Shown: positions 12,109 through 24,270 of the stretch, in pieces
Position numbering within the stretch: the stretch's first letter is position 1
How the letters are laid out: each line of letters starts with the position of its first letter
Origin: Orbilia blumenaviensis
Lineage: Eukaryota > Ascomycota > Orbiliomycetes > Orbiliales > Orbiliaceae
DNA: 64,000 bases
Direction: 5' to 3'
Assembly: GCA_036872755.1 (NCBI GenBank)
Contig: JAVHNS010000013.1
Location: 1,240,001-1,304,000, forward strand
The notes under the pieces: generated by a model
The model's database searches: none
What the model saw: only the letters and a program-made list of their open reading frames with translations
Told to the model about the DNA's origin: nothing
Position numbers and translations under genes: made by a program

Positions 12109-12942
12109 CTAGTAGAGGCGCTTAGGAGGAGACATGGAAGCCTTGATGGTCAAGCTTCCAACGTTCTGCCAGCCCTTCTTCAACAAAGAGACGAGGTAGT
12201 TGATGGCCAACATGATGTTACCGATCAACTGATCCTCAGTCATACCGACGTTTCCGACGGCGACACCCAAGCAGAGAACCTTCTTCAACTGGAACTTGAT
12301 CGTAGACTTGACATCCGTCAATTTACCCGTGAGATCCTCATTATGCGAAATCGGGGTTGGGAATTTGCCAGCTGCAGCACCATTAGGTTAGCCTCGTTTC
12401 AACATCCACCGGCTCTGCTGTTTCTCTTTTGGAAGTATTGGCATACCCTTGGAGAGACCAGGTCCCAAGAGACGTGGAATCTGCTTGATCAAGTTCTCGG
12501 AAGCGATGAAGGCATCGTACTTCCTGGCGAGCTTCTTGATCAACTTCTTGTTCTTGTTGAGCTTCTTCAGATCGTCAACAGACATGGAGTCAACACCAAC
12601 GTGCTTAGCACGATCGATATCGTGCTGGTCACCGAGGATGCAGACGCTCATGTTTGGGCGAGGAACCTGGGGAAGCTTGACGGTTCCGGAGAAACGCTTG
12701 TCACGCTGGGGGTCATAGTTCTTCAAGCCGATCTGGAGTTCGACGGTCTCCAGAAAGTTACGCTTCTTGGTTTCGAGACTGTAGGTAAGGAGTTCCTTGA
12801 CGTGTCCACGCACTCCGGCTGTATATCACGAGATAAACCTGTCAGCTTATGTTCGTTGTTTCCAACTCCGGCTTCGAACTTCGCCGGCCGAATCTGGTCC
12901 TTAGGGGTCTGAAGGAAACGCACCGACTGAGATTTTCGACAT
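12109..12942 (-). CDS. RPL10A: 60S ribosomal protein L10a (uL1)
   Basis: Cytosolic large-subunit protein that forms the L1 stalk at the ribosomal E site. Exons 12942-12924, 12818-12447 and 12371-12109 give 654 nt, exactly 217 residues, the usual eukaryotic length. Conserved blocks include [73 protein letters not shown] and [10 protein letters not shown], ending in the conserved RLY. Exon 1 is only 19 nt (MSKISV plus one base); an early intron is common in fungal ribosomal protein genes. Introns: 12819-12923 and 12372-12446. A poly(dA:dT) tract lies about 140-167 bp upstream of the start. Confidence 0.98.
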
Positions 12943-13081
12943 TTTGAATGTGGCAGTCTTCCAGACGAATTATCGTAACCTTTCGTTTGGTGAGGATTTT
13001 TGCGAGGAGAGACAAAGTTGGTCGTGATGTCGTGATAGATGATGATTGATGCTGATAACCTTCAATTCGAATTCGAGATTG

Positions 13082-13114
<33 letters not shown>

Positions 13115-13947
13115 CAAGCTCGATCTAGCCGCATCTGGCTTAATGTGGGGTTAGGGCTAGAACCAAAATCCAACAGCTGCAACACAATTATCTCGTGCTG
13201 AGAACAACACATGCAGACTTGGCGAAACTAGAACAACACATGCCCGAATTAATGAACATGGGCTGCAAGACCCCGCACCCGTACCACAGCGGGATTGTTT
13301 CCCTCGGGTTTTAATTGGCATGAAAACTTGAGAATAAATATATACAGGCATCTTACACCTTCAGGCCATATCTGCCGCTCGGGCTTTGAAAGGGGAATAT
13401 GTCAACATACCAGATTTATGGCAAAAAGTCTATTCAAAGTGCTCGATGCTGTTATGATATCCATTGATTACTACAAAGGCGCCAGTGGCACTTACCATTT
13501 GAGAAGGGTTTGTTGGCGGCCTGTGCGCACATATGCGCCCTACAAAACCAAAGTCCAGGCACAATTTGGCACAGTTGCTTGGGAGAAGGCTTGAAGGTTT
13601 TAGTTGGACCGTGTTGCCCCCCATTGGCCTGCATAACCGCCGGATCCTACATACCTATATAGAAAAAGTTGATTTATGACAAGGGCAAGTGCGCCGATGC
13701 AATGCCGTGTCTTATAAACCGCCAATCTCTGGCATTTTAAGAGCCTGCAGAATGCTAATATTAATATTGCTTTTGCGAAGATTCACGAGGTCCTGTGACC
13801 ACCCGGGGCACCCTACCTGTTGTTATTAATATAATTTGCTGCCATCTCGAGATCTTGTATCGCTCAGCGGCCACCTCCCCACTCTTCCAGTATACGTCTT
13901 TTTCCCCGACTCACCGGACAAAACCAGCTGCCAAAACACACCTAGCT
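12943..13947. other. Divergent promoter region between RPL10A and the first BTB gene
   Basis: About 1 kb shared 5' flank. Holds the poly-T tract (13082-13109) and pyrimidine-rich sequence just upstream of the BTB gene start (about 13870-13915). Overlapping open frames on both strands at 13295-13634 have no domain. Confidence 0.5.
13082..13109. promoter_or_regulatory. 28-nt poly(dA:dT) tract upstream of RPL10A
   Basis: Uninterrupted T-run on the plus strand, i.e. A-run on the RPL10A strand. Poly(dA:dT) tracts are known nucleosome-excluding elements of fungal ribosomal protein promoters; position fits, function is inferred. Confidence 0.5.
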
Positions 13948-15976
13948 ATGACAGAGACAGCAATGGCGAAATCCTGGCCCTCGACCATCGATAAGGGCGC
14001 AGAGCTACAATACACCCTTCTGGAATACCTTCAGCCACCAGCACGAGAAGTCCCAAGAAACTTGAAGGTTGCTAGCGGGAAAGATAGTCAAAATGAAGAG
14101 ACGCCTGATCTAGGACAAGAGAAGAAAAAAACACCTGGCGGGATAGAAGAGGGCGGGGAAACAGCTAGTCCAGAAGTAAAGGGAGAGCAGAAATTCAAAG
14201 AAGCCAGCAGCGACCCAGAGAATTCGAAGCAGAAGGCCCACGAAGAGTCGAGAGTGCTCGACGAGGCAACATTGAAGCACCAAATTATTCAGAATAAGGA
14301 TGAGGGGAAAGAAAAGGGTTCTGAAAATGAGACTGAACCTGACAATCCAGAAAAAGAGCCCGAGGTTCAAGCTGAAAAACAACCTCCAAGCCCTCCAGCC
14401 AATAACCCAAAGGAATACTTTGACTCTCCAGATCTCAAAGTTGTAGTAAGGGTAGGGCTTGCCGATTCTGCTTTCCTTGTTTCCTCACATGCTTTAGCCA
14501 TGGCGTCGAAAAAATTAAGAGAAAAGTTAAACTCGGAAAGCACTAAAGAGCTCGAGGATAAGCCATCTGGAGCTTTAAGTAGTGGTATTACCAGGGTCCT
14601 GAACTTAGAAAACGCCGATCCTCTATCTTTGGATATCTTATTTCAAGTTATGCATTGGAAAACCGACAATTTGCCCCAGAAACTGACATGGGACTCTCTT
14701 CGAAAACTCGCCGTTGTTTGCGATAAGTATGAATGCGGCAAGATACTGAATCCCTGGCCGTTGATATGGATGGAGGACTACGAAGGGCAAGCGACACTCC
14801 CCGGGTTCGAGGACTGGATATTCATAGCAAACGCATTGGATACCAGGAATACAAAGGCAAGAGATATCTCAAGGAAATTAGTCCTAGAATCTTCTTCGAT
14901 CAGCAAATGTGGCACATATATTCGACGAGACGTTCGGGGGATCGGGATCGCAGCGCATACTGTTGAAATCGAAGTTGGTCTCATCCCCACTAGGGTCTTA
15001 GGTACGTGATAATTGTCTTGCTTCTCGCGTCCATGAAACTTACTGATGTCCAATTGTTTTCCGCGAACAGAATACGTCCTTGAAGAGAGGGCTAATGCTG
15101 TAGAAAGCGTTATTAACCTACTAAGACAATTTGTGGGCGGTATCACCGGCATATCTGAAAATACTGGGTCATTTGGGTTAGTAGGGGCACAATTCTGTCA
15201 GAATGAGGCCTGTTCAGATATAGCTTTAGGATCAGTCCTACGAAGCCTGAAAATTCTTAACCTGTGGCCGCTACTGCGCCCAGGTGCTCCACAAGAATGG
15301 CATGGGTCAATCACAACGCTAGTCATGCAGATTGAATCTCTCAGAATGTCAACCTTCCTCCAGAAAACCGGAACTCTAGAAGAAAAGGTCACAAATAGTA
15401 GTTCTGAGCGTGAAAGTCTGGAAGTGCGACCGAAGAATACGTCAAAACTAACAAGTCCTTCGCCAAATCGACGACCTGACAACTCCGGCTTTAGAAGTAA
15501 GCGGCGCCCAAGCCGAGGTCCATCTAGTCGCACAGGTTCAGATACGCCCACGCCAGATTCCGATAATCTCCCGCCAGAATCTACCAGCCAAAAAGATTCC
15601 GCCCTCAATCCTATAGTTAGCTCGATGATTGTTAGTGAGGAGATGGCCGTCAATTTATACGAAGACCAGAGCAGCACTTCCTGGGATCCTTTGTTATTTG
15701 GAGGGATGAGATATTCGAGGATCCTCGGTGATCGATGGGCCGCAAGTATGGACAGCATCCGATACGACTACCCTGCTTTCGAAGGGATACATTGGTATCG
15801 ACGTGAGTTCCCAGAACCCTGCGGCCCGTGCAGTGCATTTCACAATACTAACTACTGTAACCACAACAGGCGACTATTATCCATGCCCATCCGCATTCGC
15901 GTTAGGTGAACTAATCACAAAATGTCGCAATATAATCGCAGATATCTGCGCAGGGGGATACCAACCTGGGGCTTGA
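13948..15976 (+). CDS. BTB/POZ-like domain protein (paralogue A)
   Basis: Three exons: 13948-15001, 15071-15802 and 15870-15976, 630 residues. The first 40 residues match the start of paralogue B (SWPSTIDKGAEL... / ...QPPAREV), which supports ATG 13948. Residues 40-150 are Glu/Lys/Pro-rich and probably disordered. A fungal BTB-like domain spans about 158-265 (DLKVVVRVG, AFLVSSHALAMASKKLREKL, LDILFQVMHWK, LAVVCDKYEC). A helical region follows (LLRQFVGGITG, CSDIALGSVLRSL, EWHGSI), then a Ser/Pro/Arg-rich linker and a conserved tail with YYPCPSAFALGELITKC. BTB domains usually mediate dimerisation or Cul3 adaptor function; role here unknown. Tandem duplicate of the next gene. Confidence 0.9.
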
Positions 15977-16928
15977 AGCAGATACACAGCCCAACATACA
16001 TCTAAGTGTTTAATTGGCTTATTCTTTGAAATTTCGTCCTCAACCGCACCCGTACTCGCCCTAGCTAGTTAAACTTAGTAGCTTTAAATAGCTCTATTTG
16101 CCTATTGATATTTTTACTTCATATTGATTAAATCGGTTACAAAACAAAAGAAAATTCCGGTACGCCAGAACTGATTTGAGCCTTGTGTTACATTAAGCGT
16201 TTCAAGCAGGCGCCCGGTCTTGGCGGCACGGCCAAAGCGTGCTGGAAGAATTCCACACATTGTTCAAATAGAGAGATAGAAGGCTGAACTGCGGCAGCAC
16301 CATCCCGCCCTGAGTCATGAGATTGATTTTAAAATTCAGGCACTATATATATAGATATACTGGCAACATCTGCGCTAGTTACCAGGGCGTAAATACATTA
16401 AGACTGTGCCTGGCTAGGTTTTCGAGGCTATTTTGATCCATAAAGCAATGGCGGCATGGTATCGATAAGCATGCCGTGGGTGCATATGCAGATGCAATCT
16501 GCGACTCATAACTTGATGGTGGCGCTCCTAATTCAGGCAACATTATTGGTTTTTGTTGACGCCACCAAACAATAATATATCTGGTCATGAGACTACCCGA
16601 TGGCTCGCAGAGTTACAGCACACGTTGGGCGGCATTTTAATAAGAGTGTCTACTAGGCTAACTTGACCTGGTTCACAACCACTGGCACCACCACTGCGGC
16701 CGCAAGCGATATTTGCCTAGTGCAAGCCCCACGCGAGATCGAGATCTGGAAAGTTATAAAGCACTGCAGTTCCTGCAACCATGATTCCATCAGCCCCTTT
16801 TCATGCAGATAAAATCTCATACCTCCATTCAATTACTAAGTGTATCAATATCTAGCCTCAGCTTGGGGGTTGGCATCGTTGATATAGATATATAATCGAC
16901 TCCGACCGGTCTCCATACTCCAACGAAG
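15977..16928. other. Intergenic between tandem BTB genes
   Basis: 3' flank of paralogue A and promoter of paralogue B. AT-rich, with a tatatatagatata stretch near 16345. No further gene. Confidence 0.5.
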
Positions 16929-18921
16929 ATGACCTATGGATTCTCTGATAGTCTCTGGCCGCTCAGCCTTGACACAGGTACAGCCTTTTGTAATCTCAAC
17001 AATGCGAACTATGATCAACCGCCAGCCAAGGAACTCATTTCTACGCCAGAAAAAAAAGATCCTAGCAAGGATGAGACTAAAAAGGTCGAAGGAAAAGAAG
17101 ACGACGGCGTTGATGATGTAAAAGGCGAACAGCAACATTCGAAACCAAAATCTTTAGAAACTGCCTCCGCAGACGGAAACGAGACCTCTAGCGATTCTGT
17201 TGTCCACGAAGACGAAATCGCATATAAAAAAGGAGTTTTCCAACGGATCTCAAGTGACACCCCGATGAAATACTACGAATTTTCTGACTTGAAGGTGGTC
17301 CTCGAGAACGAATATGGGATTTTCTCTTTTTTGGTTTCGTCGCATGCTCTTTCTCTGGCTTCGGCAGTGTGGCGACAGAAAATAAACCACAGAGGACCTG
17401 AAGAGCTCGAAATGGAGATTTTAGATTCCGACATCACTGTCAAGGTCATGCGTCTGAAAGATGGCCATCCCCTCACTTTAGACCTGATTTTTCAAATCCT
17501 TCACTTGAAGATTGATGAGGTCCCTTCCAAAATATCGTTCGGCTTTCTTAAGGATATCGCCGTCGTCAGCAAGAAATATGAATGCGGAAGAGCGCTCCAT
17601 CAGTGGCCACGAATATGGATGGATCCATACGAGAATCTTGCGACAAACCATGGATATGAAGATTGGATATTTATCGCGACAGTATTGCAACCAAGTAAGA
17701 CCAAGGCTAAGGAAATATCTAGCAATTTGGTATTGGAAACATTCTCCAAAAGCATCTGTGGGACCTATTTGAAGCGTGAACTGAACTCGATGTCCACATC
17801 AACCGACTCTACAACTGAGGTTTCCCTCAAATATCTTCCGAGCGAATTTGTAGGTCTGTACACTTTCTTCCAATTCTAGGTATTAAAAATTCCCTCATTT
17901 AAGATATCTAATGTATCTTCATAATGGCAGAGTACGTAAACGAAGAAAGATTGAAAGTAGTTCGGAAAATTGTTACGCTCCTACGACAGTTTATTAGCGA
18001 TATTGCAGACAAAAATCTCCACCAAAACTTGGGCCTCTTTAAAATATTCAAACTCTGCCAGAACGATGCCTGCTGTGACATCGCGCTAGGATCCCTTATA
18101 CGGAGTTTGAAGGTCTCAAACCTTTGGCCGTTAATAAACTCAAGAACCCCGAGAGAATGGCATGGTTCTATCAGGGCACTTGTGAAGAGAATAGAAGGTT
18201 TGGAAATGACAACTTTCACTGTGAGAGCTCCAGCTTCGATCAAAGCACCCGTCAAAGCCCCTACCGGGACTTTGACTGGTACGGTAGCGTCGGTACGCTC
18301 GCCTAATAAAGGGGATAACCTTTTCGGCACAGGGTTGCCACTATTCGGAATGGCCAGTGCCACTGGAAATAAGTCGCCAGCTTTCGGTAGTGGTTCGCCA
18401 GCTTTCGGTAGTGGTTCGCCAGCTTTCGGTAGTAGTTCTCACGTATCCTCGCAGCCAAATTTATTCGATAATACCCCCCAAAAATCAGTCTCCGCGTAAG
18501 TCATGCCTGATACAAAGTCCAATCAACGTAGAATGCCTTCTTATGCACAGATATATCGTTATTGGGTCTAACATGTCCACCCATTCAATTAGATTTGGTT
18601 CATCTTCAACGGCAGAGCTGCAGGTTGCTGCGCCCACACAGTCGGAGCCATCGCAGCCTATCATCTATAGAACTTATGAGCGCCCAGCTTTCTTAAACAC
18701 GTCTTACACCGGTAAGCGCACATGCGCAATCCCCCCCCGAACATTCCCCTTTGTCTGTGGGACATGATTCATTATCGTACTAACTTATTTCCCGTATAGA
18801 ATTAGGCGAATACCGACCTTGTGCCTCAGCATATGCATTAGGCGACCTTATCACAAAGTGTAGGGAATTAATCAAGGATGTATTAGAAGCCGGCTATGAA
18901 GAAAAGGGTAATACGCCTTGA
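16929..18921 (+). CDS. BTB/POZ-like domain protein (paralogue B) with FG repeats
   Basis: Four exons: 16929-17853, 17931-18495, 18551-18711 and 18800-18921, 590 residues. Same order as paralogue A: charged disordered N-terminus (40-110), BTB-like domain (about 115-230; FSDLKVVLENEYG, FLVSSHALSLAS, LDLIFQILHLK, VVSKKYECG), helical part (CCDIALGSLIRSL, EWHGSIRALV), variable linker, conserved tail (YRPCASAYALGDLITKC). The first intron interrupts the same codon as in A (V/L, then E of EYVxEER), using a weak GTCTGT donor. The linker carries FG motifs including three 21-nt tandem units encoding SPAFGSG near residues 449-468. The paralogue lacks these. Function unknown. Confidence 0.88.
18376..18436 (+). 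repeat. 21-nt in-frame tandem repeat (three copies) encoding FG motifs
   Basis: Near-perfect copies of a unit encoding SPAFGSG within exon 2 of BTB paralogue B. In-frame length and very high identity point to recent slippage. Confidence 0.9.
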
Positions 18922-21900
18922 CTTTCAAGCAGACATTTTCTACTTCCTATCCCAACATATTTTCAAGAAAGTAAAGTGCTAGCGAGTTTGGTTTCATGTT
19001 TATACATGTATCTGTTGCACGGCTGCGAATGAGTCGAATATTTCCATACCGCAGCTCCGATAAAGCTAGTCCCGCCAGCGTTGGTATCTGATGTTTAAGA
19101 TTTTTCTAGTTGTCGCTCGGAATAGTTTTCGAAATATTAGAACTTTTGCAGACTTGAGCCATGTCACTTGACCAAAGTTACAATGAAGAAACCTGTATCT
19201 ACAAACTGTTCATGTATATATAGTAAACTTTAAGACTTTGAATATGCATTCTATGAACTATCATGCCGACTACTAGGCAGAAATTGGCTGTGTTTCCACT
19301 CAGTGTTAATAATTAGTAACCTGGAGTGCCTTAACAAACTTCTGGTAATGGACGGACCTTTGGCAACATAAAGAACTTACGATACGTACACCATACGATT
19401 CTCTGCAGATCTGTAGGTGAGTTGTGATACAGTAATGCATGTCTCATACGGAGTGAGACCGTAACTAACCGTGATGCCGTCCCTTTTGTACACAAGATAG
19501 GTGCCAATAGATGCCAGCTGCGTTTTCCCAGTTAGTACCGTTGACAGCAATAGTGCTGGTGAATGTAAGACTTCCAATAGCCTGGTCGCTGAGCGATGAG
19601 ATCCTTGGAGGAATGGTTAAAGGGATTGTGAGGGACTTTTGTTGGGTTTTAAGAAAATTCATTCCTATAAGAACTGAATTTAGTAGGGTTGTAGAAGTTA
19701 TATGCACGTTGGGATTGAGGAGCAGCAGTAAAGCGGTCATTTGCATTCAAAATTTAGACACCCTTTCAGGCCTCCATATGGACACATACCGGAACTTTAA
19801 TGAGCCGAATTTAATTTCTATGAATAGTTTTGTGCTTTGGACGATATCGCAATCCTAACCATGTGATATCGCGCATCTTTACACAAATAGACCTGTGATC
19901 AAAAAAAATATATGCCCGACGGTAAGTCGGTGCGAATCTATTAGTTGTGTTATAAAATATGGTTCTATACACTTTACGACCCTAATCTCGTATTATTACG
20001 AGGTGAGACCAGTTCTACCAACGAGACCACTTCTAGGCCCCTGTAGACAAGTACCAAACGTGTTTCTTCCATGGCCTTCCATGGCTATAGAAGGAAACTA
20101 GATTCAAGGCATAGTCTTGTATTTATACGATTATGAATTTGCAATTTTGAGCACATTAGCTTTCACAGCCGGGGTTAAGTGCAGTGATAGCTGCAATCTG
20201 GTAATAAGACACACTATAATCGATATAATCCCGGCTCATTGCGTAGCCATCCGCATCACCCAAGCCAATTAATCGGATATGCTGTAGGTAGCCGAGCCAA
20301 ATTGGAATTTGTGTGTCGTGCTGAATTCATTAGCATAATTAATTAAGTCTATTCTTTTTATTAAGTTCCACCATACAAGATGAATATTGTTCCTAGGCTG
20401 TCGATATATGATATTTTCAAGCTATTGGGACTGGACTTTCTACGATCGAGTTTACCTACAAAGAAAGAAACGACTCAAAAACAGAGTTCTCGGATCTCAG
20501 AGGTACCCTTTTTTTTATGCTTTTCACAAAGAATTCGGAGCAAAGGAGAAGCCCGGCCAATCCCATTTATTTAGTCACCCTTTATGCAATGCGAAATGGA
20601 AGCGATATTGTTTATTTTTTTATGGGAAGCAAAGATGTTTCAGAGTGTTTATGGACGTTGGCTGAGCTGTGGCACAGGACCAAGATTACTTAGTACCATG
20701 TAAGTTGGCGCAGCCGAATGCATGAAAAGTTTCTTGAATGAACAACCCGAAGCCAGGAGCCCGGCAAGAAATAGTTTGTTTAAAATCAATAAATTATCCG
20801 CGCGATCGAACATCCTAGATACTTTGTACGGATATCAGTCTAGGATTCTACTACGCAAATGAACTCACATGAATCTCTTCACCTTTCCAATAGATCAAAT
20901 GCCTATAGACAAAACAACAGCATCTAGGGTTGATGTCTTCGATTGCTAAATTCCAATCACATGGGTGCCACTCTCATCTTAGCGGACAAAATTGAAACAT
21001 CTCATTTTTTCATGCTCCCTACCGAAATTCTCCCTTCCTTAATCCACATCATCCCGCAAGACTAGGCCCTACGCATTACCACCTAAATACTTCCCAAGTG
21101 AGACAAGATCCTAGTGGTGCCGTAAACATTGCTCTTCTTTGCCTTGCTTCTAATCAAGTACCCCGAATGTTCGTTTTTTTTTTTCCAGGAGGGGACTTTA
21201 ACACCTAAGATTTACATTCCTGTGAAAGCCTGGGGGCTGTTTCACCAGATAAATAAAACAGGACACTAGTTTTCGTGACCAACATAACCTACAACCGCAC
21301 ATTGGGGCCAAAAGATTTGCATAGTAACAGCTGGGCTACGGCGAGTGAATTTGGAAAACGGGTTTATCGGACGAACGGGTAGAGCTGGAAATGTCAATTA
21401 ATTTCATACACAGCCAAAGGGATATACATAGGACTGGTCATAATTTCTGTATCATAACTACCTTAGGATTAAGACCGTATTAGCACGCTGCTACAGTTTA
21501 AATCGGAATTATGTTTTCAACAATATCATCGTCAATAATATTGTATTGGTACATTATTACGATCGCAATCTCTCTACACAATTGGATCAAAACGGTATTC
21601 GAGAACTCCATTGTTCTGACACAGTGTGCATAACAGTTCGAAAGGATAGATGTAGGGGCATATACCACCTAGTCAGCTAGGGTGAGCCATGGAAAATCCC
21701 AACGCAATAGTATGGTGGCACTGTTTAATGCCGGACGTCCGGGGCGGCCTCGTAAACCAACCTCCACGGATTGTCTTAGCCCGAAGCTGGTTTCCGACAC
21801 CCATTTGTCCCGTTCAAATTATAAGAGAATTGGTATCTGTTCTCAGACCCAGACACCAGTAAGTCAGAGGTGTATATGTATATATATATCTTTTGGGAGC

Positions 21901-22103
21901 TCGGTGGACCGTGTTACGCTATATACGCACAAGTATTAACACATGCTGTTGTTCATTTTTATGTACGTATGTTAGCGGTGTTTTCAAGACCCGTAATTCT
22001 GCCTGAGAATTACTACTGTGCCCAGTTGTTCAACAAGGTCATAGTTGGAAACCTAATTTGCTAAATACCTATATACCTAGGGAGATAACGAAAGATACAT
22101 ACC

Positions 22104-22193
22104 GTGCCAGAAATACCCCAGGGGTTAATAAGGTATCGGTGCGGCGCGTCAGTGCGGTATGATAGTTTGAGCTGGGATTACAAAGGTATTATC
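22104..22193 (+). repeat. Dispersed repeat, copy A
   Basis: Begins gtgccagaaat and ends with gggattacaaaggtatta. Both blocks recur in the same order at 24050-24270, on the other side of the 22623-23743 gene. Confidence 0.65.
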
Positions 22194-22563
22194 GCTGACA
22201 ATCTCTGGCATAGTAACTAATTCAGCAGGCAGCTACCTAGTAAGTACCTAAGTACCTAGATCCCTTAAGTATCCATATTCCTTCACTTGAACCGCCAGTC
22301 TTGCGTTCGAAGTCAGTCGCCGGTCATCTTAAATTCGAATTCATTAATATCTTCGCCACCGAGAGCTATAGTTCAACATGCTCCTGAATTTGATACCCTC
22401 TCTCCTCTATAGGCAATAATTTACCGATAGCACGCTATTAAAAGCCCAATAAGCTGTGAGCATCAATTACAATAGCAGCAGTACAATATTAAGAGGGTCA
22501 TTGGAGCCGGAGGAAGGGAGATTCCACTCTGTGTACAGCTCCATCCCTATCCTATGGGACTTC

Positions 22564-22619
22564 AAAAAAAAGGAAAGAAGAAGAAGAAGAAAGAAGAAGA
22601 AGAAAGACGAAGAAGAAAA
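22564..22619 (+). repeat. Purine (GAA/AAG) microsatellite
   Basis: Imperfect (gaa)n run ending three bases before the predicted start codon at 22623, so it probably lies in the 5' UTR or core promoter. Confidence 0.8.
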
Positions 22620-22622
22620 GAT

Positions 22623-23743
22623 ATGCACAAGTTTAAAGCCTTTCTATTGTGGCTGGTTTACAACCAGGCTACAATTACTATAGTGTCAGCTACGGCGGTA
22701 GCAGCTGAAGGCCTAGATCGCAGCAGACAGCCAGGAGGGTTCGAACCCCGGATCTCCAAGGTAGTCACCGCAACAACCGATAAGGGAAAAAATAAGAATA
22801 CAGACGCAGCCAAACCGGCACAAAGGGCTGTGGACGCAGGGATCTTCTACACCAGTACGCACATCCAGTGTCCATCTCCCGATGAAACAATTCGCATTCA
22901 TCGAGAAAATTTGGCGAACAGACTTGGGACTCTGCCAAAAGTTGAAGGGGAATCATACCCCGATGGCTTCCGCCACGATGAAGCCCTAATAGCGATGGTG
23001 GAGGGATGTCTCACATGCAGCTGCTCCCGTACAACTGGCCGCCTGGTAATGGCCACATCCCCAGCCTCCGCGGGGCGAAAATCATGCAGAGCCAGGTCCA
23101 AGCCGCTGAAGTGTCAACGTTGGTATGGTAAGAGGGTACCTTCCTAGAACCATCACGCGAGGCAACTCTGGATCCATGGAAGTTGCTAACTAATAGATAT
23201 TCTCGAAAAATAGGCTGCAGGTGTCAATTCGATCTGCTTAACCCGCCGCTTGATCCAAATATTCCAATACAAGAGTACCAAGATGCCATCAACACGATCC
23301 CCGCTCACGTAAGAGCCATCAATCCTCAGTGGTCATGGCGGCCCAACCCGCATTTGGAATTGACTTGGGAAGGTGCTCCGATACCACGGCGAAATCGTGG
23401 CCGCCGCCCAAAGGGCAACGCCGTGCCAGAAAATTTTGCCTATGTTCCTCCACTACTGCTTGAACCTGATCCCTTCCGATGGAAAGATAAGGCAAAGAAT
23501 GCCGAGATGAATGGTATACTCAAGTTCGAACCGCCCTTATATGGGGCAGAGGACCCGGCAGGGAATGATTTTTACTGGAGACGTTATCCGCCATCTTGGA
23601 ACGACCCGAGAGGTCCCGGCGGTAGTGGGGGTTCAGCGGGAGGGGGTATATTTAAAAAAAGGGATGGGGATACTGGAGTCGTTGAAAGTGAGATCGAAAT
23701 CGAATCTAAACCGATTCACCGCAGCAACAGGCCTACCAAATAA
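22623..23743 (+). CDS. Predicted secreted protein of unknown function
   Basis: Two exons, 22623-23127 and 23214-23743, joined across an 86-nt intron (GTAAGA donor, GCTAACTAA branch, AATAG acceptor); 344 residues. The N-terminus after ATG 22623 looks like a signal peptide (MHKFKAFLLWL... with cleavage near AVAA/EG). A Cys-rich block follows (CLTCSC, C, KCQRWYGCRC), then a Pro/Trp-rich part (NPQWSWRPNP, PPLLLEPDPFRW, FYWRRYPPSW) and a Gly-rich basic tail. No family recognised. The upstream frame is open, but through a GAA microsatellite, so the later Met is preferred. Signal peptide is only moderately hydrophobic; it could instead be non-secreted. Confidence 0.6.
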
Positions 23744-24049
23744 ATCTTTAAGCCGCAATTCAGTCTTTACTAGAAGCCTGCGCAACCACCCTCAGATATG
23801 CAGATCTGCGCGTGCAACATGCATCTCCAGATCGTCATGTTACATCCTAGAATAAGTACCTATATATAAGTACCTAAGTAGTCAAAATACGGTCACCCAG
23901 GTGACTACGTAGACTTGAGGCCGTCCGATATAATGCATTAGGTACTTAGGTAGCCAACCCCACCGTCTAGATACATTGTACTATTAGGTAGACTAGGTAG
24001 GTTAGGTACCTACTCAAATAATTTAGTAATAGGTACCTAGGTAAGCACT

Positions 24050-24270
24050 GTGCCAGAAATGACCCGCGGATTAATATGGTACCAGTACGGAACAACAGCT
24101 CAAATCTGTTAGGGATCGGTTGGATATCTCTCTGAGTCCTAGGCCTATCCATATCCCTATCCATATCCCTATCCATATCCCTATCCATATTACGCCAGAG
24201 GTCTCGAGCCTCTCTTTTCTCTTCACTCATCGTCCTTGTCCTATAAAAATCGGGATTACAACGGTATTAC
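24050..24270 (+). repeat. Dispersed repeat, copy B
   Basis: Shares gtgccagaaat...ggattaatatggtacc and cgggattacaacggtattacc with copy A. Its middle (ccagaggtctc ... actcatcgtcctt, about 24186-24245) matches the minus strand at 41130-41215. Confidence 0.65.
24144..24190 (+). repeat. 12-nt minisatellite, about four copies
   Basis: Unit cctatccatatc repeated perfectly inside dispersed repeat copy B; absent from copies A and C. Confidence 0.95.

Larger units (their letters stand above)
18922..22622. other. Gene-poor 3.7 kb spacer
   Basis: No gene I can defend. On the minus strand 19746-19377 two overlapping frames (one with SLTFTSTIAVNGTNWENAA, the other with TYLVYKRDGITVSYGLTPYE) look weakly coding and may be one frameshifted remnant, but no family is recognised. 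A diverged repeat copy lies at 22104-22193 and low-complexity tacctaagtacctag sequence at 22232-22262. Confidence 0.4.

Noticed and set aside
12067..12912. 281-codon plus-strand open frame
   Set aside because: It is the antisense shadow of RPL10A, whose three exons encode a complete, highly conserved 217-residue protein.
14110..14382. Hydrophobic minus-strand frame (Phe/Leu-rich)
   Set aside because: Antisense of the Glu/Lys-rich disordered segment of BTB paralogue A, which translates to Phe/Leu on the other strand.
22730..22760. gggttcgaacccc, resembling a tRNA T-arm / B box
   Set aside because: Stem pairing around the loop is poor, no A box or acceptor stem fits on either strand, and the stretch is inside an open coding exon.
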